Below, one piece after another: positions 52,990 to 63,943 of a stretch of DNA of 64,000 nt. A model generated the notes under the pieces. It worked only from the letters and a program-made list of their open reading frames with translations, was not told where the DNA came from and did no database searches. The first letter of the stretch is position 1. Each line of letters opens with the position of its first letter. Source of the DNA: Arsenophonus sp052171895 (lineage in GTDB: Bacteria; Pseudomonadota; Gammaproteobacteria; Enterobacterales; Enterobacteriaceae); assembly GCA_052171895.1 (NCBI GenBank), contig JBQMRN010000001.1, positions 310,001 to 374,000 of the forward strand, read 5' to 3'. The position numbers and the translations under genes are program-made.

Positions 52990-54785
52990 TGGCGCAGCTA
53001 CGCTGCTTTAGGGAATGTTCATAATCTGAGTACTGTTTATACTCTGCGATATGTTAATTTTTAGGAATTCATCCAGATGGTTTGGAATAAATCTGTTAGA
53101 GACCTAAACAGGATAAATCAGGAAGATAATACGTGACTTGACGTGTTACACACTACCTATTTATCCGAAGCGCTTTATGATCTCCCTTCCGAAATTAATG
53201 ATGATAGACCGACTATATTTTTAGATACTCCAAAAGAGGCCATAAAGCAATACGTCTGACTCATGGTCATCAATTTTTTCTCGACATACAAAATATTATT
53301 CGCCTCTAGTCATGATTATCTTGGGTTTTAAGCAACTCACACAGGATAAGCCGATGACGCTGGATACAACTGTATTGAGAGCTCAATGACTGAAAGTATG
53401 CTTGCCGATGAATTCATCACCTATAGGGAATTAGGGATAATCTCCGTATCTTTAGCCAGCTGCGATAAACACAAAGATAATTAGGCCAATAAAACCTGGC
53501 TAATACGGAAAGGATGATGATTTCTATTTCTCTGGCAAGATACCAAGAGGGTAATTTATCCATATATTATCCTCCAAAACTAAACTGCTTTTTACCATTG
53601 ATGACGGATGAAATAATTTTTTGAAAAACATGGTGAAAGTGTTAACTTGTGGAGCTGTCTATCCATCGAGCGCAGCCAGGGTTTCCAGTGGCAACTTTAT
53701 GCTATTGAGTTTTGTCTATCATTACTGTTGTGGCCTCTCCTGAATGTTTCCTATTTTCTGCCAAAGATGTAAGTCAAAAGCCTGCAGTTCATGCGGCATT
53801 AAAGTTATCGAGTAGTGGTTAGCACAGCAGGTTGATATTTTATCCAATGCAACTGACAAGACATTACTTTCAGGAGATGATGCTCCATCTTCTTTGCTTT
53901 TTTCAATAATAACTAGCTTTGATTCAGGGCTTTTTCCCGCGCCGCGCCAGCCCCAAGGCCGTCCGCACTATGCTAAAGTTGGCATGCAAACAGGGTTTTG
54001 AAATTAGTATCTTCTATGCCTTCTACACTTATGGTTGACAACTCAATCAATATCTTTCTATTTATGTCTCCGTTACCCTGTTCCGTCTGGATATTAAATA
54101 TGCTGTATGGTGGAGTAACCTGTTCTTCAAGAAAAAGAGCGGTTGAAGAAATCTGCAGAGGCTCCATCATTTGGGTGCTGGGTCACAGCGATGACCTGAT
54201 AAATCCCAGTAGTCTTCCTTATGTCTTGTGGTATATCTGCACCAGAAAGCAGTGCCAGAATTAGCTGAAGGCAGATTACTGACGTTACTAGAAATTGCAG
54301 TTCGCTAAAAAGACGGAATGGCCATGCCATAGCGTGAAATACCTCTGGCGCTACATTAGGCATATTCTGGATAAGAGGGATGTTAAGATAGTATGTTACT
54401 ATAGTTTCTTGTTGAATCCTAAACAAAGTACAGGATTATAGAAGGTGTATTTAAGCGCTGGAGAGGAGAAGCCGGCTCGTAAAAAACTAAAAAACTGAGG
54501 TTCACTATTCTGATGAATAGTAAAGTGCTTACTTTTATCAATATTCAGCTTGCAAAGAGGTAACGGAATTCTTGTCAAAAAATGCAAAAATAAAAAACGA
54601 TAGTTATCAAACAAAACCTAAGATTAATATCTCTAAAATTAGTGTATTATCTAAAAGAATATACACTCTGATGAAATTTTCATTTATAATAGAGCCATAA
54701 ACCGATTCTATCTCCTTTTAGCAATAATGAGAGGGGTTTTGGTCTTGGCTTATAACAGCAATTCAATTTCCTAATCATCAAGAAG
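52990..54785 (+). mobile_element. Degraded IS91-family element, nearly complete
   Basis: Leader gttcataatctgagtactg near 53010, then + strand pieces: TIDDG, zinc-ribbon FPIFCQRCKSKACSSC-like, RFEISIFYAFYTYG, LPCSVWILNMLYGG, ICRGSIIWVLGHSDDLINPSSLPYV (IS91 RGAIIRLLRHSYDLINPSSLPGL-type) and a worn YYSFLLNPKQS block. The 3' end runs to tttcctaatcatcaag near 54785. It gives the uninterrupted sequence of the site where IS1595 sits in the 5.7-kb copy. Confidence 0.82.
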
Positions 54786-55270
54786 AAAGCAATCAATAAA
54801 ATAAAAATAGTGAATCGCTAAAATTAACTAGTCGCGAAGAAAAAAAACAAAAAAAGCGCGCTCACATACCAGAGGTAATCATTATCAAGAAAGAAATGAC
54901 ACACAAAATAGCAATCATCGATTAATGAAGAAAGATCTTCGCATTGGTACTAAGGAGAACCAATGCCGCTATTTATTGATTCTAAATAAAAAAACTTAAA
55001 TCCTAAAAGCAATGTAGAATAATCAATATCTTCACCAGAAGAAGATATTTAGTATTTTGAAAAATGATGAGTGTCTGGCCATCTTATTAATTTATCTTGA
55101 AAAGGTAAAAAATTGATAAAATGAAATGACTTATTTTAATAGTAAAATAGATCGTATTGATATTTTATTAAAAATAGCGGGTATTAACATTGATGGACGA
55201 TGAAGATGATGATAAACCGGATGATATTATCCAGCTTATTGAAAGAATAATAAGCATTATTTTCTCATGA
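54786..55270 (+). pseudogene. yihI: yihI (Der GTPase-activating protein) relic
   Basis: In mixed + strand frames: LTSREEKKQKKRAHIPE, DLRIGTKE and PMPLFIDSK-like, KIDRIDILLKIAGINID, DDEDDDKPDDIIQLIERI. YihI has [77 protein letters not shown]. Stops and frameshifts are frequent. In E. coli yihI is directly upstream of hemN, as here apart from an IS256. Confidence 0.83.
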
Positions 55271-55292
55271 TTTTATTATAAAATGCATGTTA

Positions 55293-56667
55293 GAGTTATG
55301 CTTATTTCTGGTGTATGGAGTTTCGGAGATGGTGGCGTATCCTTCTTATTTTATTTCATGAATGATTTTAATAACATAGAGATATATGACATGAAAAAGT
55401 CTACCCTACAGGTGTCAGGTATCCGAGAAATCAGATATTAGCTGTGAGATCCCTAGCATGAACTCATCTGTAATGCCTGCCAGTGGCAGGCTCATAGGGA
55501 CCGCAGTTGAAGGCTGAGTTTAAAGTTTGTGCCGTCGTTCATAACGGTTATTTAGCACAACAAACCATACAGACTGCTATGGTGGAGATATTGAGATTAA
55601 AGTGCCTAAGATCAGGGATCACAGCGTCAACGGAATATACTTCAACAGCTCGTTGGTACTGCCTTATCTGAAACGTGCAAAAAACTTTAAAGAATTGCTA
55701 GTATGGCTGTACCTGCGAAGCATCTCCACCGATAATTTTCACGAAGTTCTTGGGGACATTTCGGTGAAAGCATATGCTCTTTCTTCAGTACCATCAGCAG
55801 ATTGAAACAGTAATGGGTGAAGAGCATAGGCAATGGTGCCTATGTGATTTAAGTGATACGCGCTACATTTATTTCTTGGTCGATGCCATATATAATTCTC
55901 TCAGGTAAGATAATCGCCTTTTCCTTCTGGTCATTATAGGCGTCACCAAGCATGGACGTGTAAGGAGCTAGTTAGGCTTGAAGATCGTTATTAAGAGTTA
56001 GAATGGAACTAGGCAAAACTTCTCAATTGCCTCCGAGCACAGGAGGAGGGTTTAATCCTAACGCCTTGGCTTGTTACGGAAAACACTATCCTTGGTTTTT
56101 TGAATGCAATGGCAATAGCAAAGATATTACTGGACACGCAGCACCAACGCTGTTTGGTACATAAAATAGCTAATGTACTGGTTTCACATGTAACCGAAAG
56201 TTAAGGCTGAGCTGCGCGATTGTGGTCCTGGTCTCCCTGCCTAGTACAGAGAGACTTGATGCCGCTAATAACGCCATTGATATTTGCTGATAAAGCTTTT
56301 AGCGAACTATCTATCCTCTGCAGCGATAAGAAGCTGGAGAAAGATCGAGAAGAATTGTTGGCATTCTATGACTTCCCATCAGAGCACTTGGCGTCAATAA
56401 GAACGATAAATCCAATTGAATCAGTTTTTTTACAGTGAAGCTACTAAGAGCTGACGTGCGAAGAAGAAGTATGGTTCGAGAAAAATAAAAAATTTAATGC
56501 TATTTAAGCTGCTACAGTCTACTGAGAAAAACTGAGATCAGCTAATGGTAACTTGATCCTTGGTGGTAATCCAACGTCCAATTTAAGGATAGAGAGCAGA
56601 TTTATGAAGCATCAAGATGAAACAACGTAGCTTCAACCTTCATATACACCAGATTTACTAATAACTC
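55293..56667 (+). mobile_element. Full-length degraded IS256-family element between yihI and hemN
   Basis: Ends gagttatgcttatttctgg and ctaataactc, 1.38 kb. + strand pieces: MPKIRDHSVNGIYFNSSLVLPYLKRAKNFKELLVWLYLRSISTDNFHEVLGDISVKAYALS (55602-55805), the best-preserved N-terminal block of the family here, and ELLAFYDFPSEHLASIRTINPIESVF (56.4 kb). Flanks do not match. Confidence 0.9.
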
Positions 56668-56890
56668 TTGGTGTTATTGCCTAATAAAATTAGTATATCT
56701 ATACCTATTAATCATAAATAATTTATCAATAATTATCTTTGATTATCAACATTACTCATTTTAAATAGTTTGGATAATTAGGTTAATATAGCATTTAAAT
56801 CATTTCAAGATAATTTTTTCTTAGTTAAGATAGTAAAATAAATACAGTAATGTGAGTTTTGTCTATAAAATAGTAAGTAGCCATTATTGA

Positions 56891-58285
56891 ATGGATATAA
56901 ATATCTCAGAGCAGAGTATTATTTCGGATCTTTCCATTATTCAAAAATATAGCTATCCTGCCAAAAAGTATACCTGTTATCCTACTGCGTTAGAATTTAA
57001 CCATCATTATAGTGATGGTGATTTTGACATTGCCGCCCATCGCTATACTGATAGGCCCCTCTCTCTTTATGTACACATTCCGTTTTGTAATAAGCTGTAT
57101 TATTTCTGTGTCTGTAATAAGTTGGTGACTCGCCATAAATATAAAGTAGATAATTATCTACAGGTTTTAGAAAAAGAGATAATAAAATAAGTGAAATTAT
57201 TTACCAATCGAACTGTTACCCAAATGCATTGGAGATGTGGGACACCAACCTATTTGAATAAATCTCAGATTAATTAACTATTGGTGATGTTGAAATCACA
57301 CTTTTATTTTGCCTCCGATGCTAAAATATCAATTTAAATTAATCCGCGATAAATAGAATTAGATATTATTGATCACTTGCGATGCAAGGGTTTTAATTGC
57401 CTTAGTATATGTGTACAGGATTTTAATAAACAGGTACAGTATTTAGTTAATCGTCAGAAGAATGAAGACTGTATTTTCTCTTTAATTCAACGTGCTATAG
57501 ATATGGGGTTTAATTCTACTAATATCGATTTAATTTATGGTTTACCTAAACAGACAGTGAAAACTTTTGCTTTTACTTTAGAGCGTAGAGCGAGTATTAG
57601 CACTTTCGCCTGATTGTTTAAGTGTGTTTAATTATGCCCATTTACCTAATTTATTTGCAGCTCAACGCAAAATAAAGCCGTAAGATTTACTGATAGCAGA
57701 ACAAAAACTGGCTATTTTACAGCAAACTATTTTTACATTAACGAAAATAGTTACTAATTTATTGGTATGGAGCATTTTGCTAAACCTAATGAAGAACTGG
57801 CTATTGTACAACGTAATGTGGTCTTACATCGTAATTTTCATTGCTATACCACCCAGCAGAACTGTGATTTACTTGGGCTTGGTGTGTCAGCAATTAGCAT
57901 ATTAGGTGATCATTATGCACAAAATTAAAAGGATTTAGGCGCTTACTATAAGGCTATTGAAAATAAGTAATATGCATATTATGGAAAGCTTTATCCCTGA
58001 TACAGGATAATTGTATTCGGCGTAATGTCATCAAAACTTTAATCTGCAATTTTCATTTAGATTATGGTCAGATTGAAGATTGTTATCAAATTAATTTTAA
58101 AGATTATTTTTTTGCAGATTTGCAGTTATTACAACAAATGATAACAGATGGTTTAGTAATATTGTTAGTCAAAGAAAGCTATAAATTACCCATAAAGGGC
58201 GATTATTAATCCGTAATATATGTATGTGTTTTGATATTTATTTGCGCAAAAAATGTATCAACGTCAATTTTCATCTGTAATTTAG
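56891..58285 (+). pseudogene. hemN: hemN (oxygen-independent coproporphyrinogen III oxidase) relic
   Basis: From ATG 56891: MDINISEQSIISDLSIIQKYSYPAKKYTCYPTALEFNHH...RPLSLYVHIPFCNKLYYFCVCNKLVTRHKYKVDNYLQVLEKEIIK, then stops. Later HWRCGTPTYLNKSQI, QDFNKQVQYLVNRQ, STNIDLIYGLPKQT, FIGMEHFAKPNEELAIVQRNVVLHRNFHCYTTQ, LLGLGVSAIS and KGRLLIRNICMCFDIYLRKK. The order matches HemN throughout. The radical-SAM cluster CxxxCxxC reads CNKLYYFC, with Tyr for the second Cys, and the GGGTPTY glycines are damaged, so even the repaired frame would be inactive. Confidence 0.93.
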
Positions 58286-58517
58286 TTGGTTGAAGAGATC
58301 TAGCAAACGTTATATTAGTAGTTATTTTTCTTATTACTTATATTCGAAATTAATTTTTAATTATAAAACTTAATTTTTTTGAAAATTAATAAAAATATTT
58401 TTTAACTTTATTTATATTTTTTAATTTATTATTATTAATATCTAATTGATTTTATCAAATGCTAGTTGTTTACCTAAGTTATATAATTATATTTTAGTTA
58501 GTTTTTATAAAATTATA

Positions 58518-59439
58518 GAGTTATGTTCATTTTTGGTGAATGGGATTTCGGAAATGGAGGGGGGTATTATGGTAATTTATTTCATGAATAATTTCACAAT
58601 AGAGAAATGGTACCCAATAAAAAGTCTACCATACATGTAGATACAAAACTAGATATTACTTATGATTGATCCCTTGCGTGAACTCACCCTTAATGCTGCC
58701 ACAGGCAGCTGATTCCAGCGCCGTTTGAGGCATGAGCTTGAAGCTATTGCCTCTACAAACTGCTGAATTGCCACCTTATCGACAGATGGGTGGGTCTATA
58801 CTTTCGTCAGTAGTGATTATTCCCCACAGGTAACTATACAGACGACGGGGGTAGGTATAGGTGATGTTGAAATTAAAGTGCCTAAGATCAGCATGGAACG
58901 CAGCACCAACGCTGTTTGGTATACAAAACAGGTAATGTGCTGGCTTCACTCCCCCAAAGGCATGCAACTGAAAGTTAAGGCTGATCTGCGTGAGAGGAGT
59001 TGGTTAAAGCCCTCTGCCTAGCAGAAAGCCATGATGCCGCTAATAGCACTCTTGATGTTTTGTTGATAAAGTTTTCAGCGAAGTAGTATCTCCTTCATCG
59101 ATGAAGGAGCTGAAGAAAGATCGAGAAGAATTACTGGCATTTCTACTATTTCTCCTCAGAGCACTTGGCGTCAATAAGAACGAAAAATCCAATTGAATCA
59201 GCTTTTCCCGATACTGAAGCTACGAAGCCAACGTGCAAAGAATTCTAGTTTAAGAAAAACAACCCTTTCAATGCTATTTAAGCTGCTACAGTCTGGTAAG
59301 AAAACTTGGGATCTTCCCTAAGGGAACTTGATCTGTTTGATCCTAGTGGTAAACAATGTGCAATTTAAGGATGAAGAACAGATTTACGAAGCATCAGAGC
59401 GGAACTTGATCGGCATTACACCAAATTTACTAATAACTC
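58518..59439 (+). mobile_element. Internally deleted IS256-family element (0.92 kb) with both ends
   Basis: Ends gagttatgttcatttttgg and ctaataactc are present. Translation passes directly from the N-terminal GVGIGDVEIKVPKISM block to the block for AAPTLFGIQNR..MCWLHSPKGMQLKVKADLRE, skipping the catalytic core, about 500 bases. C-terminal TNPIESAFPILKLRSQRAK-like remains follow. Confidence 0.85.
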
Positions 59440-59656
59440 AAGAGTTAGTGATAAGGAATTCTATATTCAAAATGTAAACAGCTATATCTCAGGCGATTAA
59501 AAGGATGGCTGAGTAGATTCCATGGTGAAGGGTCGTTTTATTTAGCAAATTATCTGGTATGGAGAAGATTGTTTGAAACCACAAACAATTGAAAATCTAG
59601 ACCTAGTTACAAATTGGTCTGCAAACAAAGCAACAACCTTTGCTAACATAGCAACT
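59440..59656 (+). mobile_element. IS1595-family 3' fragment
   Basis: Begins at VIDKEFYIQNVNSYIS-type sequence, continues KGWLSRFHGEGSFYLANYLVWRRLFET, and ends with the terminal repeat cctttgctaacatagc. Only the last fifth of the element. Confidence 0.8.
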
Positions 59657-59774
59657 AAATACATTGATAAGAGAAAGGAAGCTATTTTTTATATTTTTGT
59701 ATCAAATTGCTTTGAAAATGTTGGTTATGCTAAAAAATTTTAAATCCTTTATTTTTACTTTTAAAATAATAGAG

Positions 59775-60072
59775 TTCATGTTAGGAAATCAAATCGCTCT
59801 TTGAGTGAAGACCAAAAGCCATCTTTTATTGCTAAAAGGAGATAAAATCGGTTTACTGGATCTATTCTAACTTAAAATTTTATCAGAGTATGTATTCTTT
59901 GACCTAATACTTTAATTTTAGATATATTAACCCTAGGGGTTAGGGGTTAACCATTAATAACCATCATTTTTTATTTTATGCATTTTTTCTGACAACAAAT
60001 CTGTTGCCTGTCCTGTTTGGCAAGCTAAGCATCGATAAAAGGTAGCCCGTCTCCATAAAGTATGGCGTTATT
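59775..60072 (-). mobile_element. IS91-family 3' fragment, inverted
   Basis: The - strand matches the untranslated 3' end of the other IS91 copies plus part of the DGLPFIDA and LTGQATDLLSERMHKIKNDGY coding end. It runs from the terminus near 59775 to the junction with IS256 at about 60072. Confidence 0.7.
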
Positions 60073-61506
60073 ATCAAATTTACTATATGATGGTTATTCT
60101 ATGGTCAATTCTGATACTTCGTGAATCTATTCTTCATCCTTAAATTGGACATTGTTTACCACTAGGATTAAACAGATCAAGTTCTCTTAGTGGAGAACCA
60201 AAGTTTTCTCAGCAGATTTTAGTAGCTTAAATACCATTAAAAATTGTTTTTCTCGAACCACACTTCTTTTCGCGCCTAAGCTTAGTAGCTTCACTGTAAA
60301 AAACTGATTCAATTGGATTTATCGTTCTTATTAACGCAAAGTGTGCTCTGAGAAGAAGTGGTAGAATGCCAGTAATTCTTCTCGATCTTTTTCCAGATTC
60401 TTCATCCATGCAAGGGGGATAGTTAGCTAAAAACATTACAAACAAAATATCAAGGTGACGTTATTAGCGGCATCACGACTCTCTGTACTAGCCAGAGAGA
60501 CCGAGATCCCACTCGTGCAGCTCTGCCTTAACTTTCAGTTGCATGCCTTTGGTTGAGTGAAAGCTAGCACATTAGTTATTTTTATGTATTTAACAGCGTT
60601 GCTGCTTAGTGTTCGGGAATATCTTTGCTATTGCTATTGCATTTCAAAAATAAAAGGCATAGTCTCCCGTAGTAAATCTGGGATATACGATTAAGGCACG
60701 TGCTCGCATAGCATTGAGAAGTTCGGCCAAGTTCGCTTATAACTATCAAAAGCATCTTCGACAGCAACTAGTTACTTACATCCATCCTCAGTAATGCCGA
60801 TAATAACAAGCAGACAAAGTTCGATCAGCTTGCCTGACAGGACTGTATATGCTATCAGTTAAGAAATAAACGTAGCATATATCCATTAAATCACGCAGGC
60901 AGCATTATCTGTATTTTCAAGCCGTTGCTATTTCAGTCAGCTGATGCTTCTCTGATATAGAAAAAGTGTTCTTTCAGCGAAAAAGCGCCCACAGAACTTC
61001 ATGAAAATCACTGCTGGAGAAAATGCCTCGCACAAGGTCAGGTGTAGAGCTATTGGCAATTCCTCAACATTTTGCACGCTTCAGATAAGGCACTAGCAAC
61101 GAGCTGTTGAAGCATATTTGATTACTACTGCCATCCCATGACATTAGGTATTTTAATCTCAACATTGACAATACCAGTCTGTATAGTTCGCTGTGGAAAA
61201 TAACCGTTACAGACGACGGTATGGTATGGACGCCAGTCAGTCGACAAGGGGCGTTCAGCATATTGTCACAGCATGGATTTTGAGCTCATGCTTCAGCGGC
61301 TGTGGGTATGGTATCAGATGCCTTGGACCATTAAGGATGAGTTCATGTAAGGGATCAGAACTAATATTTAGTTTTGCAGATACCTTTAAGGTAGATTTTT
61401 CATGGCATATCTATCATCTATCTATTATTGAAATTATCCACGAAATCAATCATCAGGGATACGCCAGCATCTCTTAAACTCCATACATAAGAAATGAGCA
61501 TAACTC
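60073..61506 (-). mobile_element. Degraded IS256-family element, nearly full length
   Basis: - strand pieces: MFVMFLANYPPCMDEESGKRSRRITGILPLL...IRTINPIESVF (60227-60445) and LVLSMLRLKYLMSWDGSSNQICFNSSLLVPYLKRAKC (61064-61261). The right end cataactc closes at 61506. The left end is worn where it meets IS91. Confidence 0.85.
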
Positions 61507-62336
61507 ATAACTTTTTGATTATTTAACCTTATTAGGCAAGGATGACTAATTTCATGCTCGCTGAAAAGGTTTCATACTACTTAGCTCTATTCAAGAAAAG
61601 GATAGAGCTTTTTATCTATGATCGGCTCAAGAAAACGGTTAATACATTCTGCATTAAACTCTTAAAGAATTTTATTGCTTACATGACCCCCTATCGATCT
61701 CGGGAGATTAAGACCGTAATTCATTCTTTCCTTTTATCTCCTCCTCTTCTTCCATTTTTTATACCTTTCTTATATGGGATATAACGCTTCCATTTAAAGG
61801 ATTTATGGAAAATATTCCGTCAACTTCAAGAATACCACTTAGTGAATTTATCTTTGTCGCCGCCGATGAAGCAAGGAAGCAGTGACGCCATCTAAACGCT
61901 GTTTTTAAATTAACAGCCTGCTTGTTTCACTGATTCTCGTAAAGTCAAGCTATTTAAAATATATCGCAGATAACTAAACCATTTATTCTTGTGATGTAGT
62001 TTCGCCAGAGGAGTTCCAGAGTAAAATTGTTAAATGTTTTCCTGGAATTGGAGATTTTGCAATGATATTGCTGTAATCCTAAATATCCACAGCGTATAAC
62101 ATCTTCACTGTGAGAATATTGGCAGGATAAAGTAGAATGAGTTGATTCAATGCATGAATCAACATCATCCAAGAGATTGTTACAGAGTAAACTAATGAGA
62201 TGTAACTTTACATTGGCAGGGAGGAAGGAAAGCATTTTTATCTGTATAATTGTTTGCTTTTTTTATGGCAACCTTTTTAGCAAAAATCCTTCATACAGTA
62301 TAAGGGATTTCTACTAACAAGATTTGACAATATAGT
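61507..62336 (-). mobile_element. IS1595-family element lacking its 3' end
   Basis: It starts in the middle of the transposase at the IS256 edge (LIRLNNQKV-type sequence in reverse). It runs through ESFKWKRYIPYKKGIKNGRRGGDKRKE and CKISNSRKTFNNFTLELLWRNYITRINGLVICDIF to the terminal repeat near 62336. The 3' fifth is missing. Confidence 0.82.
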
Positions 62337-62396
62337 TATTTAGTTGCATTGCAATTAATTCAAAATATCCACCAATCTGAACAGATTGAACCTTTA

Positions 62397-62425
62397 TTGG
62401 TAACCTGCATGGAACAATTTATAAT
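62397..62425 (+). promoter_or_regulatory. Putative ubiD promoter
   Basis: TTGGTA and a perfect TATAAT are separated by 17 bases, 35 bases upstream of the ubiD start. It lies in the roughly 120-base native spacer between the IS1595 end and ubiD. Confidence 0.55.
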
Positions 62426-62460
62426 GAAGCTTCAGTAAATTGAAAAGTAGAAAATATATA

Positions 62461-63933
62461 ATGAAATACCGTAATTTCAGAGATTTTATATCATTATTAG
62501 AACAGAAAAAAGAGCTTAAGCGTATCAGCTATGAAGTCGATCCTTATTTAGAAATGACAGAAATAGCAGATAGAACTCTGCGAGCTGGTGGGCCTGCACT
62601 ATTATTTGAAAACCCTAAAGGTTTTGCTATGCCAGTTCTGTGTAATTTATTTGGGACCGTTAAACGCGTTGCGATGGGTTTTGGGCAAGAAAATATCAAA
62701 GCATTGTATGAAGTTGGCAAATTATTAACCTTTCTTAAGGAACCGGATCCACCTAAAGGATTTGCTGATTTAATTAACAAACTACCAAACTTTAAGCAAG
62801 TCCTTAATATGCCAATCAAAAGGTTAAAGTTGGCAGCTTGTCAAGAACAGATTTGGCAAGGTGATGATGTTGATTTATTTCGTATTCCAATAATGCATTG
62901 TTGGCCAGAAGATGTAGCACCACTTATAACATGGGGATTGACTGTTACTCGAGGACCTCATAAGACACGGCAAAATCTAGGTATCTATCGTCAGCAATTA
63001 TTAAGTAAAAATAAATTAATCATGCGTTGGTTATCTCACCGGGGTGGGGCATTGGATTTTCAAGAATGGTGTGAGAAATATCCAGCTAAACCTTTTCCTA
63101 TTGCCGTAGCTTTAGGAGCTGATCCTGCTACTATTTTGGCCGCGGTAACACCTATTCCGGATACGCTTTCCGAATATGCATTTGCTGGATTATTACGAGG
63201 ACATCGTTCAGCGGTTATAAAATGTATATCTAATGAGCTTGAGGTGCCGGCAGGTGCAGAAATTATTCTCGAAGGCTACATTAATCCTGAAGAATTTGCA
63301 CTGGAAGGGCCTTATGGAGATCATACAGGTTATTATAATGAAGGTGATAAATTTCCGGTATTTATCGTTACACATATTACTCAACGTAATGATGCTATTT
63401 ATCATTCAACCTACACCGGTCGCCCTCCTGATGAACCTGCTGTTTTAGCTGCTGCACTGAATGAGGTTTTAGTCCCTATATTACAAAAACAGTTTCCAGA
63501 AATTGTTGATTTTTATTTACCCCCTGAGGGGTGCTCTTATCGGCTTGCCGTAGTAACAATAAAAAAACAATATGCTGGGCATGCTAAGAGCCTTATGATG
63601 GGGATTTGGTCTTATTTACGGCAATTTATATATACAAAATTTGTCATTGTTTGTGATGAAGATATTAATGCTCGTGACTGGAATGATGTTATTTGGGCAA
63701 TAACAACCAGAATGGATCCAGCACGAGATACAGTTATGATGAAAAATACCCCAATTGATTATCTTGATTTTGCATCACCCATCTCAGGTTTAGGTTCAAA
63801 AATGGGACTTGATGCAACCAATAAATGGCCAGGTGAAACACAACGAGAGTGGGGTCGTCCAATTGTTATGACAGAAAAAATAAAAAAACGGATAGATGAT
63901 ATTTGGCATGAATTGGATATTTTTAGATTATAA
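62461..63933 (+). CDS. ubiD: 4-hydroxy-3-polyprenylbenzoate decarboxylase (prenyl-FMN dependent)
   Basis: The 490 residues (E. coli 497) remove the carboxyl group from polyprenyl-4-hydroxybenzoate using prenylated FMN made by UbiX. I use ATG 62461 (MKYRNFRDFISLLEQKKELKRI), matching the E. coli MKYNDLRDF; a TTG seven codons upstream has no support. Family blocks are continuous: EIADRTLRAGGPALLFENPKGF, LITWGLTVTRGPHKTRQNLGIYRQQ, RWLSHRGGALDF, EGPYGDHTGYYNE, HSTYTGRPPDEPAVL, FLPPEGCSYRLAVVTIKKQYAGHAK-type and DYLDFASPISGLGSKMGLDATNKWPGE. fre follows after 10 bases, as in E. coli. Intact, in contrast to ubiC. Confidence 0.97.
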   Translation: MKYRNFRDFISLLEQKKELKRISYEVDPYLEMTEIADRTLRAGGPALLFENPKGFAMPVLCNLFGTVKRVAMGFGQENIKALYEVGKLLTFLKEPDPPKGFADLINKLPNFKQVLNMPIKRLKLAACQEQIWQGDDVDLFRIPIMHCWPEDVAPLITWGLTVTRGPHKTRQNLGIYRQQLLSKNKLIMRWLSHRGGALDFQEWCEKYPAKPFPIAVALGADPATILAAVTPIPDTLSEYAFAGLLRGHRSAVIKCISNELEVPAGAEIILEGYINPEEFALEGPYGDHTGYYNEGDKFPVFIVTHITQRNDAIYHSTYTGRPPDEPAVLAAALNEVLVPILQKQFPEIVDFYLPPEGCSYRLAVVTIKKQYAGHAKSLMMGIWSYLRQFIYTKFVIVCDEDINARDWNDVIWAITTRMDPARDTVMMKNTPIDYLDFASPISGLGSKMGLDATNKWPGETQREWGRPIVMTEKIKKRIDDIWHELDIFRL

Positions 63934-63943
63934 GAGGATGTGA

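Noticed and set aside
62324..62350. Consensus-like TTGACA at the IS1595 end upstream of ubiD
   Set aside because: No acceptable -10 at 15-19 bases; the TTGGTA/TATAAT pair at 62397-62425 is better.
62337..62440. Short reading LQLIQNIHQSEQIEPLLVTCMEQFIMKLQ before ubiD as a gene end
   Set aside because: Looks like a possible C-terminal fragment cut by IS1595, but I recognise no family and it is too short to support.
62544..62819. 91-residue open frame on the - strand
   Set aside because: Antisense shadow of ubiD.
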